64,000 nucleotides of DNA from Paracoccus stylophorae. Its GTDB lineage: Bacteria > Pseudomonadota > Alphaproteobacteria > Rhodobacterales > Rhodobacteraceae. Under the pieces are notes generated by a model. The model was not told the DNA's origin, did no database searches, and worked only from the letters and a program-made list of their open reading frames with translations. A program made the position numbers and the translations under genes. Location: assembly GCF_028553765.1 (NCBI RefSeq), contig NZ_CP067134.1:2585001-2649000 (forward strand). The letters are read 5' to 3'. Of the stretch, positions 9,069 through 17,706 are shown piece by piece (positions within the stretch are counted from its first letter, which is position 1; the number at the start of each line of letters is the position of its first letter).

Positions 9069-10258
9069 CACGCGGCCGCCTTCTGCGCCGCCGCGGCGCT
9101 TTGACGGTAATGTTCCTGCGCGGCAGCGACGCCGCTGCCCAGCTTCACGTTCATGCCCAGATCGACCATGACCATCTCGGCCGTGGCGATGCCCGACAGC
9201 GCCATGACATCGGTCAGGCTGCCCAGATGGCCGATGCGGAACACCTTGCCCGCGACATCGCCCAGACCGGTGCCGAAGGCCACGCCATAGGCGTTCAGCG
9301 CGTGGCTGACGACCTTGTTGCCGTCAATGCCCTCGGGCACGCGGATGGCGCTGACGCTGTCGGAATAAAGCTCGGGGCGCAGCGCGCACAGTTTCAGACC
9401 CCACGCATCGACGGCGCGGCGAACGCCCTCGGCGATGCGGTGATGGCGGGCGAAGACGTTTTCCAGCCCTTCGTCCAGCAGCATCCGGCAGGACACGTTC
9501 AGCCCGTTCAGCAGGCCGACCGGCGGCGTATAGGGATAGCCGTTATTGGCATAGCCCTTTGCCATGTCGCGCACGTCGAAATAGGTGCGGAACAGTGTCG
9601 CGGTCTCGGTCGCCTGCATCGCCTTGGGCGAAAAGCCGACAATGCCAAGGCCGGGGGGCAGCATGAAGCCCTTTTGCGAGCCGGTGACGGCCACGTCGAC
9701 GCCCCATTCGTCCATGCGGAAATCATAGCACCCGATCGAGCTGACGCCATCGACGAACAGCATCGCGGGATGGTTCGCGCTGTCCAGCGCGCGGCGCACG
9801 GCGGCGATGTCGGATTTCACGCCGGTCGCGGTTTCGTTATGCGTGGCCAGCACGACCTTGATCCGGTGTTCCTTGTCGGCGGTCAGGATCTCTTCGAACT
9901 TGTCGGCCGGAACGCCGTCGCCCCATTCCTGCGTGACCACCTGAACGTCCAGCCCGTGCCGCTGGCACATGTCGATCCAGCGATGGCTGAACATGCCGTT
10001 GCGCGTGGCCAGCACCTTGTCGCCCGGCGACAGCGTGTTGGTGATCGCGGTCTCCCATCCGCCGGTGCCGGTCGAGGGGAACACGAACACCTGCCCCTCG
10101 GTCGTCTTCAGCACCTTCTTGACGCCCTCAAGCGCGGGATGAAGGATCTTGCCGAACAGCGGGCTGCGATGGTCGATCGTGGGCATGTCCACGGCCTTGC
10201 GCAGCACCTCGGGGATGTTGGTCGGGCCGGGGATGAAAACGGGGTTCTGGCTGGTCAT
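9068..10258 (-). CDS. bhcA: Aspartate-glyoxylate aminotransferase BhcA (class V aminotransferase)
   Basis: This 396-residue fold-type I class V aminotransferase has FIPGPTNIPE at the N-terminus, VFPSTGTGGWE for PLP phosphate contacts, FVDGVSSIG with the PLP-ring Asp and the Schiff-base Lys196 in VTGSQKGFMLP. It belongs to the serine-glyoxylate aminotransferase group. In the cycle it transfers the amino group of aspartate to glyoxylate, giving oxaloacetate and glycine. It is the first gene of the minus-strand operon and faces bhcR across 187 bp containing repeated TGGAAA elements. A good ribosome site (GGAGGAAT) precedes ATG 10258. Confidence 0.94.
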   Translation of the reverse strand: MTSQNPVFIPGPTNIPEVLRKAVDMPTIDHRSPLFGKILHPALEGVKKVLKTTEGQVFVFPSTGTGGWETAITNTLSPGDKVLATRNGMFSHRWIDMCQRHGLDVQVVTQEWGDGVPADKFEEILTADKEHRIKVVLATHNETATGVKSDIAAVRRALDSANHPAMLFVDGVSSIGCYDFRMDEWGVDVAVTGSQKGFMLPPGLGIVGFSPKAMQATETATLFRTYFDVRDMAKGYANNGYPYTPPVGLLNGLNVSCRMLLDEGLENVFARHHRIAEGVRRAVDAWGLKLCALRPELYSDSVSAIRVPEGIDGNKVVSHALNAYGVAFGTGLGDVAGKVFRIGHLGSLTDVMALSGIATAEMVMVDLGMNVKLGSGVAAAQEHYRQSAAAAQKAAA

Positions 10259-10320
10259 GACGATTCCTCCTGCGGGTCAACATCAAACCTAGCTGGTGAT
10301 CCGCAATCCCACAATTTTTC

Positions 10321-10389
10321 TGGAAATGTTTTCCGACCTGCGAAAATATGCTGGAAAACCGCGTCGAAACATGACGTTGTGTTTTTCCA
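10321..10389. promoter_or_regulatory. Candidate BhcR operator cluster in the bhcA/bhcR divergent promoter
   Basis: The intergenic region holds a 5-bp inverted repeat GGAAA-TGT-TTTCC (10322-10334), a second TGGAAAA at 10352-10358 and its inverted partner TTTTTCCA at 10382-10389. Repeated TGGAAA half-sites in both orientations within a short divergent promoter fit an IclR-type regulator site. That BhcR binds here is inferred from position and from the known control of bhc genes by BhcR in Paracoccus. Confidence 0.5.
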
Positions 10390-10445
10390 CTTGCGATCGG
10401 CGATTTTCGCGGGAATCAGGATGCATTGTTAACCGGGGGAGAAGA

Positions 10446-11246
10446 ATGGCCGAACCGACACGCAAACGCGGCCGCCCGCGCAGCGCACCGGACAGCGCGG
10501 GTACCATCCTGGCGCTGGACCGGGCGCTGGACATTCTGGACCTGCTGGCGGCCCAGCCCGGCCTGACCCTGTCCGAGGTGGCCGAGAAATCGGACCAGTC
10601 GCCCTCGACCGTGCATCGGGTGCTGCACACGCTGGCCGCGCGCGGCGTCGCGGAAACCGATCCGGCGACCCAGACCTGGCATATCGGCCCCGCCACGTTT
10701 CGCCTGGGGTCGGCGTTCATGCGGCGGTCGGGGATTGTGGAGCGCGCCCGGCCGGTGCTGCGCGCGCTGATGGAACATACGGGCGAGACGGCCAATCTGG
10801 GCATCCTGAACGGCGATGCGGTGCTGTTCGTCAGCCAGGCCGAAACGCACGAGACGATCCGCGCCTTCTTTCCGCCCGGCACCCGGTCGCCGCTGCACGC
10901 CTCGGGGATCGGCAAGGCGCTGCTGGCCTTCGGGCGGCCCGAAACCCTGACGGCGCTGCTGGAACAGGCGCCGCTGAAGCGGTTCACCGACAAGACCCTG
11001 ACCACGGCCGAGGCGCTTGGCGAAGACATGGCGCGTATCCGCCAACGCGGATTCGCCTTCGACGACGAGGAAAAGACCCGCGGCATGCGCTGCATCGCCG
11101 CCCCCGTCTTCGACCTGACCGGCGAGGCGGTCGCGGGGATCAGCGTCAGCGGGCCCAGCCACCGGATCGGACCGGCCCATGTCAAGACATTGGGGGCGGC
11201 CGTCGCCGCGGCGGCAGGCGATCTGACGCAGGCTTTGGGCGGCTAG
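10446..11246 (+). CDS. bhcR: IclR family transcriptional regulator BhcR
   Basis: The 266-residue protein has an N-terminal winged helix (about 15-75; LTLSEVAEKSDQSPSTVHRVL is the recognition region) and a C-terminal IclR effector domain with GIGKALLAF and ISVSGPSHRI. ATG 10446 is chosen because GGGGGAGAAG lies just upstream; the open frame extends about 150 bp further but crosses the promoter region. It is divergent from bhcA, the normal position of BhcR, a glyoxylate-sensing regulator of the beta-hydroxyaspartate cycle. It may also influence the downstream purine genes if they are co-transcribed. Confidence 0.9.
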   Translation: MAEPTRKRGRPRSAPDSAGTILALDRALDILDLLAAQPGLTLSEVAEKSDQSPSTVHRVLHTLAARGVAETDPATQTWHIGPATFRLGSAFMRRSGIVERARPVLRALMEHTGETANLGILNGDAVLFVSQAETHETIRAFFPPGTRSPLHASGIGKALLAFGRPETLTALLEQAPLKRFTDKTLTTAEALGEDMARIRQRGFAFDDEEKTRGMRCIAAPVFDLTGEAVAGISVSGPSHRIGPAHVKTLGAAVAAAAGDLTQALGG

Positions 11247-11279
11247 ACCACGCCCGGAACGTTCCCCCCAAACGGCAAA

Positions 11280-11304
11280 CGCCCCGCCGGCAGATGGCGG
11301 GGCG
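11280..11304. terminator. Hairpin between convergent bhcR and purine permease
   Basis: A perfect 9-bp stem (CGCCCCGCC with GGCGGGGCG, 7-nt loop) lies 33 bp past the bhcR stop and 25 bp past the permease stop on the other strand. No T-run follows, so a bidirectional, perhaps Rho-assisted, terminator is inferred. Confidence 0.6.
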
Positions 11305-11328
11305 TCGGCGCAGAATGGCGCGGCGCGA

Positions 11329-12630
11329 TCACCCTTCGGGGAAGAAGGCGAAGCGGATCACGAACAGCGCAGCGACGATCCAGGTCGCGGCATGAACCTC
11401 GCGCGCGCGGCCGGTCAGCAGCTTCAGCACCGCATAGCTGACAAAACCGAAGGCAAGCCCGTTGGCGATGGAATAGGTGAACGGCATCGCGATCGCGGTC
11501 AGCACGGCGGGCGCGCTTTCGGTCACGTCGTCCCAGTCGATCTCGACCATCTCGCGCACCATCAGCGACGCGACATACAGCAGCGCGGGCGCGGTGGCAT
11601 AGGCGGGCACCGCCCCCGCCAGCGGCGCAAAGAACATCGCCAGCACGAACAGCCCCGAGACGACCAGCGCGGTCAGCCCGGTGCGCCCGCCCGCAGCCAC
11701 GCCCGACGCGCTTTCGGCATAGGCGGTGGTCGAGGACGTGCCCAGCACCGAACCGGCCAGGATCGCGGTCGAATCCGCCATCAGCGCGCGGCCCAGGTTG
11801 CGGTTGCGATGCGCCGGCCCCTCGACCAGCAATCCGGCGCGCTTGGCCACGCCGATCAGCGTGCCGGTGGCGTCGAAGATCTCGACCAGCACCATGACCA
11901 GCACGACATGGAAAATGCCAAAGCTGAGCGCGCCCAGAAGATCCAGCTGCAGGAAGGTGGGCGCGATCGAGGGCGGCGCGGACATGATGCCGCCGAACTG
12001 GCTGACCCCCAGCAGGATCGAGGCGGCGGTGATGACCAGGATACCGATCAGGATCGAGCCGGGAACCTTCAGCGCATCCAGCGCGGCGATGATGAAGAAC
12101 CCCGCAATCGTCAGCAACGCCCCGCTTTCGGTCAGATCGCCCAGCATCACGAACGTGGCCGGGCTGGCCACCACGATGCCCGACGATTTCAGCGCGATGA
12201 TCGCAAGGAACAGGCCGATCCCCGCCGCGATGGCGCTGCGCATCGACAGCGGAATCCCCTCGATCAGCCAGCGCCGTATGCCCGTCACCGACAGGAACAG
12301 GAAGATCAGGCCGCTGATGAAGACCGCGCCCAGGGCCTGCTGCCAGGTAAAGCCCATCGCGCCGACCACGGTGAAGGCGAAGAAGGCGTTCAGCCCCATG
12401 CCCGGCGCCATGCCGATGGGCCAGTTCGCCCAGAACCCCATCACCGCCGACCCGATGGCCGCAGCCAGGCAGGTGGCGACGAACACCGCGTCCCGGTCCA
12501 TCCCGGTCGAGGACAGGATGTCGGGGTTCACGAAGATGATATAGGCCATCGTCAGGAAGGTGGTGATCCCCGCGACCACCTCGGTCCTGACATTGCTGCC
12601 GTGTTCGGACAGCTTGAAATAACGATCCAT
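11329..12630 (-). CDS. AzgA/GhxP-type adenine/guanine/hypoxanthine permease (NCS2 superfamily)
   Basis: The 433-residue protein has about 12-14 hydrophobic spans. Signatures are RTEVVAGITTFLTMAYI near the N-terminus, GMGLNAFFAF, FDATGTLIGVA, the conserved SSTTAYAESASGVAAGGRTGL block near residue 300, and a terminal IANGLAFGF. These are diagnostic of AzgA-type purine-base proton symporters. ATG 12630 is chosen because GAGGAAT precedes it and because family members begin just before the first helix. It is divergent from puuE across 220 bp with two inverted repeats, suggesting shared control of import and degradation. Confidence 0.93.
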   Translation of the reverse strand: MDRYFKLSEHGSNVRTEVVAGITTFLTMAYIIFVNPDILSSTGMDRDAVFVATCLAAAIGSAVMGFWANWPIGMAPGMGLNAFFAFTVVGAMGFTWQQALGAVFISGLIFLFLSVTGIRRWLIEGIPLSMRSAIAAGIGLFLAIIALKSSGIVVASPATFVMLGDLTESGALLTIAGFFIIAALDALKVPGSILIGILVITAASILLGVSQFGGIMSAPPSIAPTFLQLDLLGALSFGIFHVVLVMVLVEIFDATGTLIGVAKRAGLLVEGPAHRNRNLGRALMADSTAILAGSVLGTSSTTAYAESASGVAAGGRTGLTALVVSGLFVLAMFFAPLAGAVPAYATAPALLYVASLMVREMVEIDWDDVTESAPAVLTAIAMPFTYSIANGLAFGFVSYAVLKLLTGRAREVHAATWIVAALFVIRFAFFPEG

Positions 12631-12722
12631 TGATATTCCTCCCCGCGGCTTTTTCCGTGCCGCCATGCGAAAAGCTTATGGGGCGGTTCACGACGCCCGC
12701 AATCGCCCGCAGCCCGCAAGTC

Positions 12723-12741
12723 TTTCAACGATGTCTTGAAA
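12723..12741. promoter_or_regulatory. Inverted repeat TTTCAA-7-TTGAAA in divergent purine promoter
   Basis: A perfect 6-bp inverted repeat with a 7-nt spacer lies midway between the azgA-like gene and puuE. The dyad length (19 bp) fits a dimeric regulator site. No regulator of purine catabolism is encoded in the window apart from bhcR, so the binder is unknown. Confidence 0.4.
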
Positions 12742-12758
12742 CCGCGCCCCATCTTCGC

Positions 12759-12779
12759 CGATTCGTTGATACAGAATCG
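12759..12779. promoter_or_regulatory. Inverted repeat CGATTC-9-GAATCG in divergent purine promoter
   Basis: This second perfect 6-bp dyad (21 bp overall) begins 18 bp after the first and ends 71 bp before the puuE start. Two dyads in one divergent promoter suggest a shared operator or two regulators; this is inference from symmetry only. Confidence 0.35.
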
Positions 12780-12850
12780 TGCTTCTGCCGGCTTGCCCCA
12801 CGGGCCCGCGCGCGGTTTGCTGTCGGCAGGCGAGGTCGGAGGACAGGCAG

Positions 12851-14257
12851 ATGCGCTACAGCCGCGACATGCGAGGATATGGTGAGACGACCCCGGACCC
12901 GAAATGGCCCGGCGGCGCGAAGATCGCGGTCCAGATCGTGATGAATTACGAGGAAGGCGGCGAGAACAGCGTCGAACATGGCGATGCGGCCTCCGAGGCG
13001 TTCCTGTCCGAGATCATCGGCGCCAAGCCCTGGCCGGGCCAGCGGCACTGGAACATGGAATCGATCTATGATTACGGCGCGCGGGCCGGGTTCTGGCGCC
13101 TGCACCGGATTTTGAAGGACGTGCCGGTCACGGTCTATGGCGTCGCCACCGCGCTGGAACGCGCGCCCGAACAGGTCGCCGCGATGCAGCAGGCCGGGTG
13201 GGAGATCGCGACCCACGGGCTGAAATGGATCGACTACAAGGACATCCCGCGCGAGGTCGAGGCCGAACATCTTGCCCGCGCCATCGCCCTGCATACCAGC
13301 ATCACCGGCGAACGCCCCTATGGTTTCTATCAGGGCCGCACGTCGATGAACACGGTCGAACTGGGCTGCGAAGAGGGCGGCTTCGCGTATCTGGCCGACA
13401 GCATCGCCGACGACCTGCCCTATTGGCATGTCCATCAGGGGCGTCCGCAGCTGATCGTGCCCTATACGATGGACGCCAACGACATGCGCTTTTCCAGCGG
13501 TCAGGGGTTCGGCACCGGGGTCGAGTTCTTCGACTATCTGCGCGACAGTTTCGACATGCTGTATGCCGAAGGTCAGGCGGGCGCGCCCAAGATGATGTCC
13601 GTCGGGCTGCATTGCCGCCTGGCCGGCCGCCCCGGCCGCGCGGTGGCGGTGCAGCGCTTTCTGGATCATTGCCGCGCGCATGAAGGGGTCTGGCTGGCAT
13701 CCCGGCTGGACATCGCGCGGCACTGGGCCGAGACGCATCCCTATCGCGAAAGGCTGCGGCCGTCGCGGATGGACCGCGACGAATTCGTGAAAAGGTTCGG
13801 CGGTGTCTATGAACATTCGCCCTGGGTGGCCGAGCGTGTCTGGGACTCCGAGATCGGCGCCGTCCACGACAGCGCCACGGGCCTGTCGCGCCGGATGGCG
13901 CAAATCTTTCGCGCCGCCGACGACGCGGACCGGCTGGGCGTGCTGGTCGCCCACCCCGATCTGGCCGGCAAGCTGGCCGCGGCAAGGCAGTTGACGGCTG
14001 AAAGCACCGCGGAACAGGCGGGTGCGGGGCTGGATGCGCTGACCGACGCGGAACGGGCCGAGTTCATGCGCCTGAACGATGCCTACACCGCCCAGCACGG
14101 CTTCCCGTTCATCATCGCCGTGCGCGATTACGACAAGGCCGGCATCCAGGCCGCCATGCGCCAGCGGGTCGAGAACGACACCGAGACCGAACGCGCCGAG
14201 GCCGAAAAACAGGTCATGCGGATCGCGGAACTGCGGCTGAACGACATCCTGAAATGA
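12851..14257 (+). CDS. puuE: Fusion of PuuE allantoinase and OHCU decarboxylase (UraD domain)
   Basis: The 468-residue protein has two enzymes. Residues 1 to about 305 are a PuuE-type allantoinase of the polysaccharide-deacetylase fold (NYEEGGENSVEHGD near 32, THGLKWIDY near 121, YQGRTSMNT near 160). Residues about 308-468 are OHCU decarboxylase with catalytic His368 in HPDLAGK, Glu388 in STAEQAGAG and the HGFPFIIAV strand. UraD turns OHCU into (S)-allantoin and PuuE hydrolyses this to allantoate, so the fusion performs consecutive steps. The separate uraH gene is on the other strand about 10 kb away. ATG 12851 follows GGAGGACA. It leads a two-gene unit with allE. Confidence 0.95.
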   Translation: MRYSRDMRGYGETTPDPKWPGGAKIAVQIVMNYEEGGENSVEHGDAASEAFLSEIIGAKPWPGQRHWNMESIYDYGARAGFWRLHRILKDVPVTVYGVATALERAPEQVAAMQQAGWEIATHGLKWIDYKDIPREVEAEHLARAIALHTSITGERPYGFYQGRTSMNTVELGCEEGGFAYLADSIADDLPYWHVHQGRPQLIVPYTMDANDMRFSSGQGFGTGVEFFDYLRDSFDMLYAEGQAGAPKMMSVGLHCRLAGRPGRAVAVQRFLDHCRAHEGVWLASRLDIARHWAETHPYRERLRPSRMDRDEFVKRFGGVYEHSPWVAERVWDSEIGAVHDSATGLSRRMAQIFRAADDADRLGVLVAHPDLAGKLAAARQLTAESTAEQAGAGLDALTDAERAEFMRLNDAYTAQHGFPFIIAVRDYDKAGIQAAMRQRVENDTETERAEAEKQVMRIAELRLNDILK

Positions 14258-14300
14258 CCGATCCTTCGCCAGAAGGTCGCAGCCACGATCGAGGAAGCAG

Positions 14301-15194
<894 letters not shown>

Positions 15195-15214
15195 CCCCTG
15201 CCCCGCGCCCCGAC

Positions 15215-15234
15215 GCAACGCCTGCGCGCGTTGC
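15215..15234 (+). terminator. Weak hairpin after allE
   Basis: A 7-bp stem GCAACGC/GCGTTGC with a 6-nt loop starts 20 bp after the allE stop. There is no T-tract, so terminator function is only suggested by position. Confidence 0.3.
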
Positions 15235-15290
15235 ATCAGGGCCGGGCGCGGCGGCGGGGTCGTCAGGCCCAGCAAATGCAGGGGTTTTCG

Positions 15291-15345
15291 CTGCACCCTT
15301 CGTGCACCGGGGCGGCACAGAATGTGCACCGGTCGTGCACCGATT
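15291..15345. repeat. Five-unit 11-bp iteron array (consensus GTGCACCG plus 3 nt)
   Basis: Units begin at 15291, 15302, 15313, 15324 and 15335: CTGCACCC, GTGCACCG, CGGCACAG, GTGCACCG, GTGCACCG. Three units share an identical 8-mer; the first differs at two positions and the third is degenerate (5 of 8). The 11-bp period places each near one DNA helical turn. The array lies in the non-coding gap between convergent allE (ends 15194) and the secreted protein gene (ends 15571), so it is not an obvious promoter operator for either. Confidence 0.75.
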
Positions 15346-15570
15346 GCGAGCGGTGGACAAGGATTCTTGCGGGCGTTAGGGAAACCTCAACCTTTCGGTG
15401 CCACACCGGGCCTGCGGCGCGCGTTCCTGCGGCCGGCGAGACATCCGATCGTCAACCGAGGATTTCATGACCCCGGACACCCGGCAACAGATGCTGATCG
15501 AACACGGCTGTTGCCGCGCGCAGAATAGCCGAGCATGACCCAGGGTCGGGGCCGGCCCGGGGCGCCGGTT

Positions 15571-15936
15571 TCAGAAGGCCTTTACGAGCAGCGAGTAATC
15601 GGCCTCTTCGGGCGATGGAAACAGTTGAAAGACGACGAACTCGACGCGGCTGGAGGGAGCCACGAAATCGAAGCTGCGTCGCGCATCGCCGACGTCGATG
15701 ACACTGACCGCCACGTTTTCGTCCCCGCCGACAACCTCGACCGAGATGCGCTGCCCCTTGCGCACGTCGAGGCTGTAACAGCGCGGCCCGCCAGAGCCGT
15801 CCGGCACTTTCGGGGGAAGCACGTCGTCGATGAAGGCGCCGTCATCTCCGGGCGCGAAACGTATCGGCTTGCAGTCCTGCGCCGCGGCCACGGTCGGAAG
15901 GAATACGGCAAGGCAAAACGCGGGAAATCTGAACAT
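15571..15936 (-). CDS. Secreted hypothetical protein
   Basis: The 121-residue product starts with a clear Sec signal peptide (MFRFPAFCLAVFLPTVAAAQ, cleavage after AAA-Q likely), so the mature protein is periplasmic or exported. The mature part is about 100 residues, beta-rich in appearance, with a Cys pair (CKPIRF and RCYSL) that could form a disulphide. It resembles small bacterial pre-peptidase-like beta domains only loosely (QRISVEVVGGDENVAVSV) and I do not recognise a family with certainty. ATG 15936 is chosen over an upstream in-frame start because it begins the signal peptide and GAGAGGG precedes it. It stands alone between convergent allE and the yrhK-like gene. Confidence 0.7.
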   Translation of the reverse strand: MFRFPAFCLAVFLPTVAAAQDCKPIRFAPGDDGAFIDDVLPPKVPDGSGGPRCYSLDVRKGQRISVEVVGGDENVAVSVIDVGDARRSFDFVAPSSRVEFVVFQLFPSPEEADYSLLVKAF

Positions 15937-16217
15937 GACGCCCTCTCGAAGGTTAGCGGGACGATTCGGGATTTCCAGTCTAGCACCGGGATGCGAAATC
16001 GCGTTCTTTTTCGCGGCCCCGTGCGGGCATGTCGGCATCGCCCGATTTGCGCAGCCGTATCAGCAGCTTTCGATGCAGGCGCGTCAGGCGGGGCTGACGG
16101 CGGCGGCCGGATGAAGGACACGCGCGGGCCGACAGCGGCAATGCGGCGTCACGGATCGCGCCAGGCATCGCGGCGCGGGTTCCAGCACGCGCCGGGCGTC
16201 GGGCGCGACAGCCGCGA

Positions 16218-16508
16218 TCAGCCCCACCGATCCGCCAGCGTGTCGGTCTTGCCCATGCGATACAGCTTGATCTCGCGCCACAGGCGCAGCGTCGGTTTCA
16301 TCGCGAACAGGAACGAGCCCACGGTGAAGAACCATGTGGCGGGGGTCATCCACGCCTCGGAGAAGAACATGATCGAGCCGATGATGAAGCACAGCGCCGC
16401 CGAGAAATCGACGATGGTGTGCGCGATCTCGAACCGGGCGTAAAGGCGGCGCGTGGCGGGGCTGGCCTCGCGGCGCTCGTGCCGAAAGATGCCGCGCCAG
16501 AAGCTCAA
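16218..16508 (-). CDS. YrhK-like small membrane protein
   Basis: The coding part is about 96 residues with two hydrophobic helices ([19 protein letters not shown] and the span after TPATW), and the YrhK-domain pattern [16 protein letters not shown]. The frame stays open far upstream inside pheS, but no ATG is available near the conserved part. TTG at 16508, overlapping the pheS stop as TTGA, gives a compact translationally coupled gene. Function of YrhK-domain proteins is unknown; the membrane location follows from hydrophobicity. The start codon is uncertain. Confidence 0.72.
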   Translation of the reverse strand: MSFWRGIFRHERREASPATRRLYARFEIAHTIVDFSAALCFIIGSIMFFSEAWMTPATWFFTVGSFLFAMKPTLRLWREIKLYRMGKTDTLADRWG

Positions 16509-17584
16509 CGGTTCAGGCCGCCCGCGACCGACGGCACGTCGCCCGGCATGAAGCCGAAATGGCGCAGCCAGCGCAGATCGCTTTCGAAGAAGGCGCGCAG
16601 ATCGGGGATGCCGTATTTCAGCATCGCCATCCGGTCGATGCCCATGCCGAAGGCAAAGCCCTGCCACTGGTCCGGGTCGATCCCGCCCGAGCGCAGTACG
16701 TTGGGATGGACCATGCCCGAGCCCAGCACCTCGAGCCAGCCATCCCCCTCGCCCACCTTCAGCGTGCCGCCTTCCCAGGAACACTGGATATCGACCTCGG
16801 CCGAGGGTTCGGTGAAAGGGAAATGGCTGGCGCGGAACCGGGTCTTCACACGGGTGCCGAAGAAGGCCGAAAAAAATTCCTCCAGCGTCCATTTCAGCTG
16901 CGCCATGGAGATGTCGCGGTCGATGGCCAGCCCCTCGATCTGGTGGAACATGGGGGTGTGGGTCTGGTCCATGTCCATGCGATAGACGCGGCCCGGCGCG
17001 ATGATGCGGATCGGCGCGCCCTGATCCTGCATGGCGCGGATCTGGACCGGCGAGGTATGGGTGCGCAGCACATGCGGCGGGCGGTCGTCGCCGGGCGCCC
17101 GGTGCATGAAGAACGTGTCGTGTTCCTGCCGCGCGGGGTGTTCGGGCGCGATGTTCAGCGCGTCGAAATTATACCAGTCGGTTTCGACCTGCGGCCCTTC
17201 GGCCACGGCAAAGCCCATATCGGCAAAGATCGCCGTCACCTCGTCGGTGACCTGGCTGACCGGGTGGATCGTGCCCTGCGGACGCGGGCGGCCGGGCAGC
17301 GTCACGTCCAGCCATTCGCCGGCCAGACGCGATTCCAGCGCCGCATCCTCGAGGCTTTCGCGGCGGGCGCGCAGGGCGCTGTCGATCTCGTCGCGCAGGG
17401 CGTTCAGGGCCTTGCCGGTGGTCTGACGCTGTTCGGGGCTCATCCGGCCCAGTTCGCGCATCTTCAGGCTGATTTCGCCCTTCTTGCCCAACGCGGCAAG
17501 GCGCACCTGTTCGATCGCGGCCGGGTCGGCGGCATCCTTGATGCGGTCAAGCCATTGCTGGCGCAGGGGGGTCAGATCGTCCAT
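16505..17584 (-). CDS. pheS: Phenylalanine-tRNA ligase alpha subunit
   Basis: The 359-residue class II synthetase subunit has an N-terminal coiled coil (about 1-85) and the catalytic core with motif 2 (APGRVYRMD...[11 protein letters not shown]) and motif 3 ([11 protein letters not shown]). It forms the active-site half of the alpha2beta2 PheRS that charges tRNA-Phe. Two ATGs lie six bases apart; I choose 17584 because GAGG is then 7 nt upstream, whereas it abuts ATG 17590. Usually rplT precedes and pheT follows; here rplT is 4.5 kb upstream beyond three unrelated genes, and pheT is not in the window. The next gene is yrhK-like, overlapping by 4 bp. Confidence 0.97.
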   Translation of the reverse strand: MDDLTPLRQQWLDRIKDAADPAAIEQVRLAALGKKGEISLKMRELGRMSPEQRQTTGKALNALRDEIDSALRARRESLEDAALESRLAGEWLDVTLPGRPRPQGTIHPVSQVTDEVTAIFADMGFAVAEGPQVETDWYNFDALNIAPEHPARQEHDTFFMHRAPGDDRPPHVLRTHTSPVQIRAMQDQGAPIRIIAPGRVYRMDMDQTHTPMFHQIEGLAIDRDISMAQLKWTLEEFFSAFFGTRVKTRFRASHFPFTEPSAEVDIQCSWEGGTLKVGEGDGWLEVLGSGMVHPNVLRSGGIDPDQWQGFAFGMGIDRMAMLKYGIPDLRAFFESDLRWLRHFGFMPGDVPSVAGGLNR

Positions 17585-17706
17585 CGTCATGCCTCGGGTC
17601 GCTGTCGCGTCCCGGTTAGCATTTGTCGGCGCGCGGGGGAAGGCCGCGAGGCGCGCGGGTCAGGCGGCGGGAAAGGCGCGGTTGCGCCCTTCCCGCCAGT
17701 GCCTCT

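Larger units (their letters stand above)
15195..15570. other. 376-bp intergenic region between convergent genes
   Basis: It holds the weak hairpin after allE and the 11-bp iteron array, then about 225 bp without a clear gene. A 23-codon ATG-to-stop frame at 15467-15538 has an AGGA upstream but no recognisable homology. No tRNA or strong terminator is seen. Confidence 0.6.

Noticed and set aside
15467..15538. 23-codon frame with AGGA upstream after the iteron array
   Set aside because: No recognisable product, too short to separate from chance; kept only as part of the intergenic description.
15980..16168. Arg-rich minus-strand frames between yrhK-like and the secreted gene
   Set aside because: No ribosome site, no conserved character.
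16218..16892. 224-codon form of the yrhK-like gene reaching into pheS
   Set aside because: The extra part is an out-of-frame shadow of pheS; only the last 96 codons have YrhK character.
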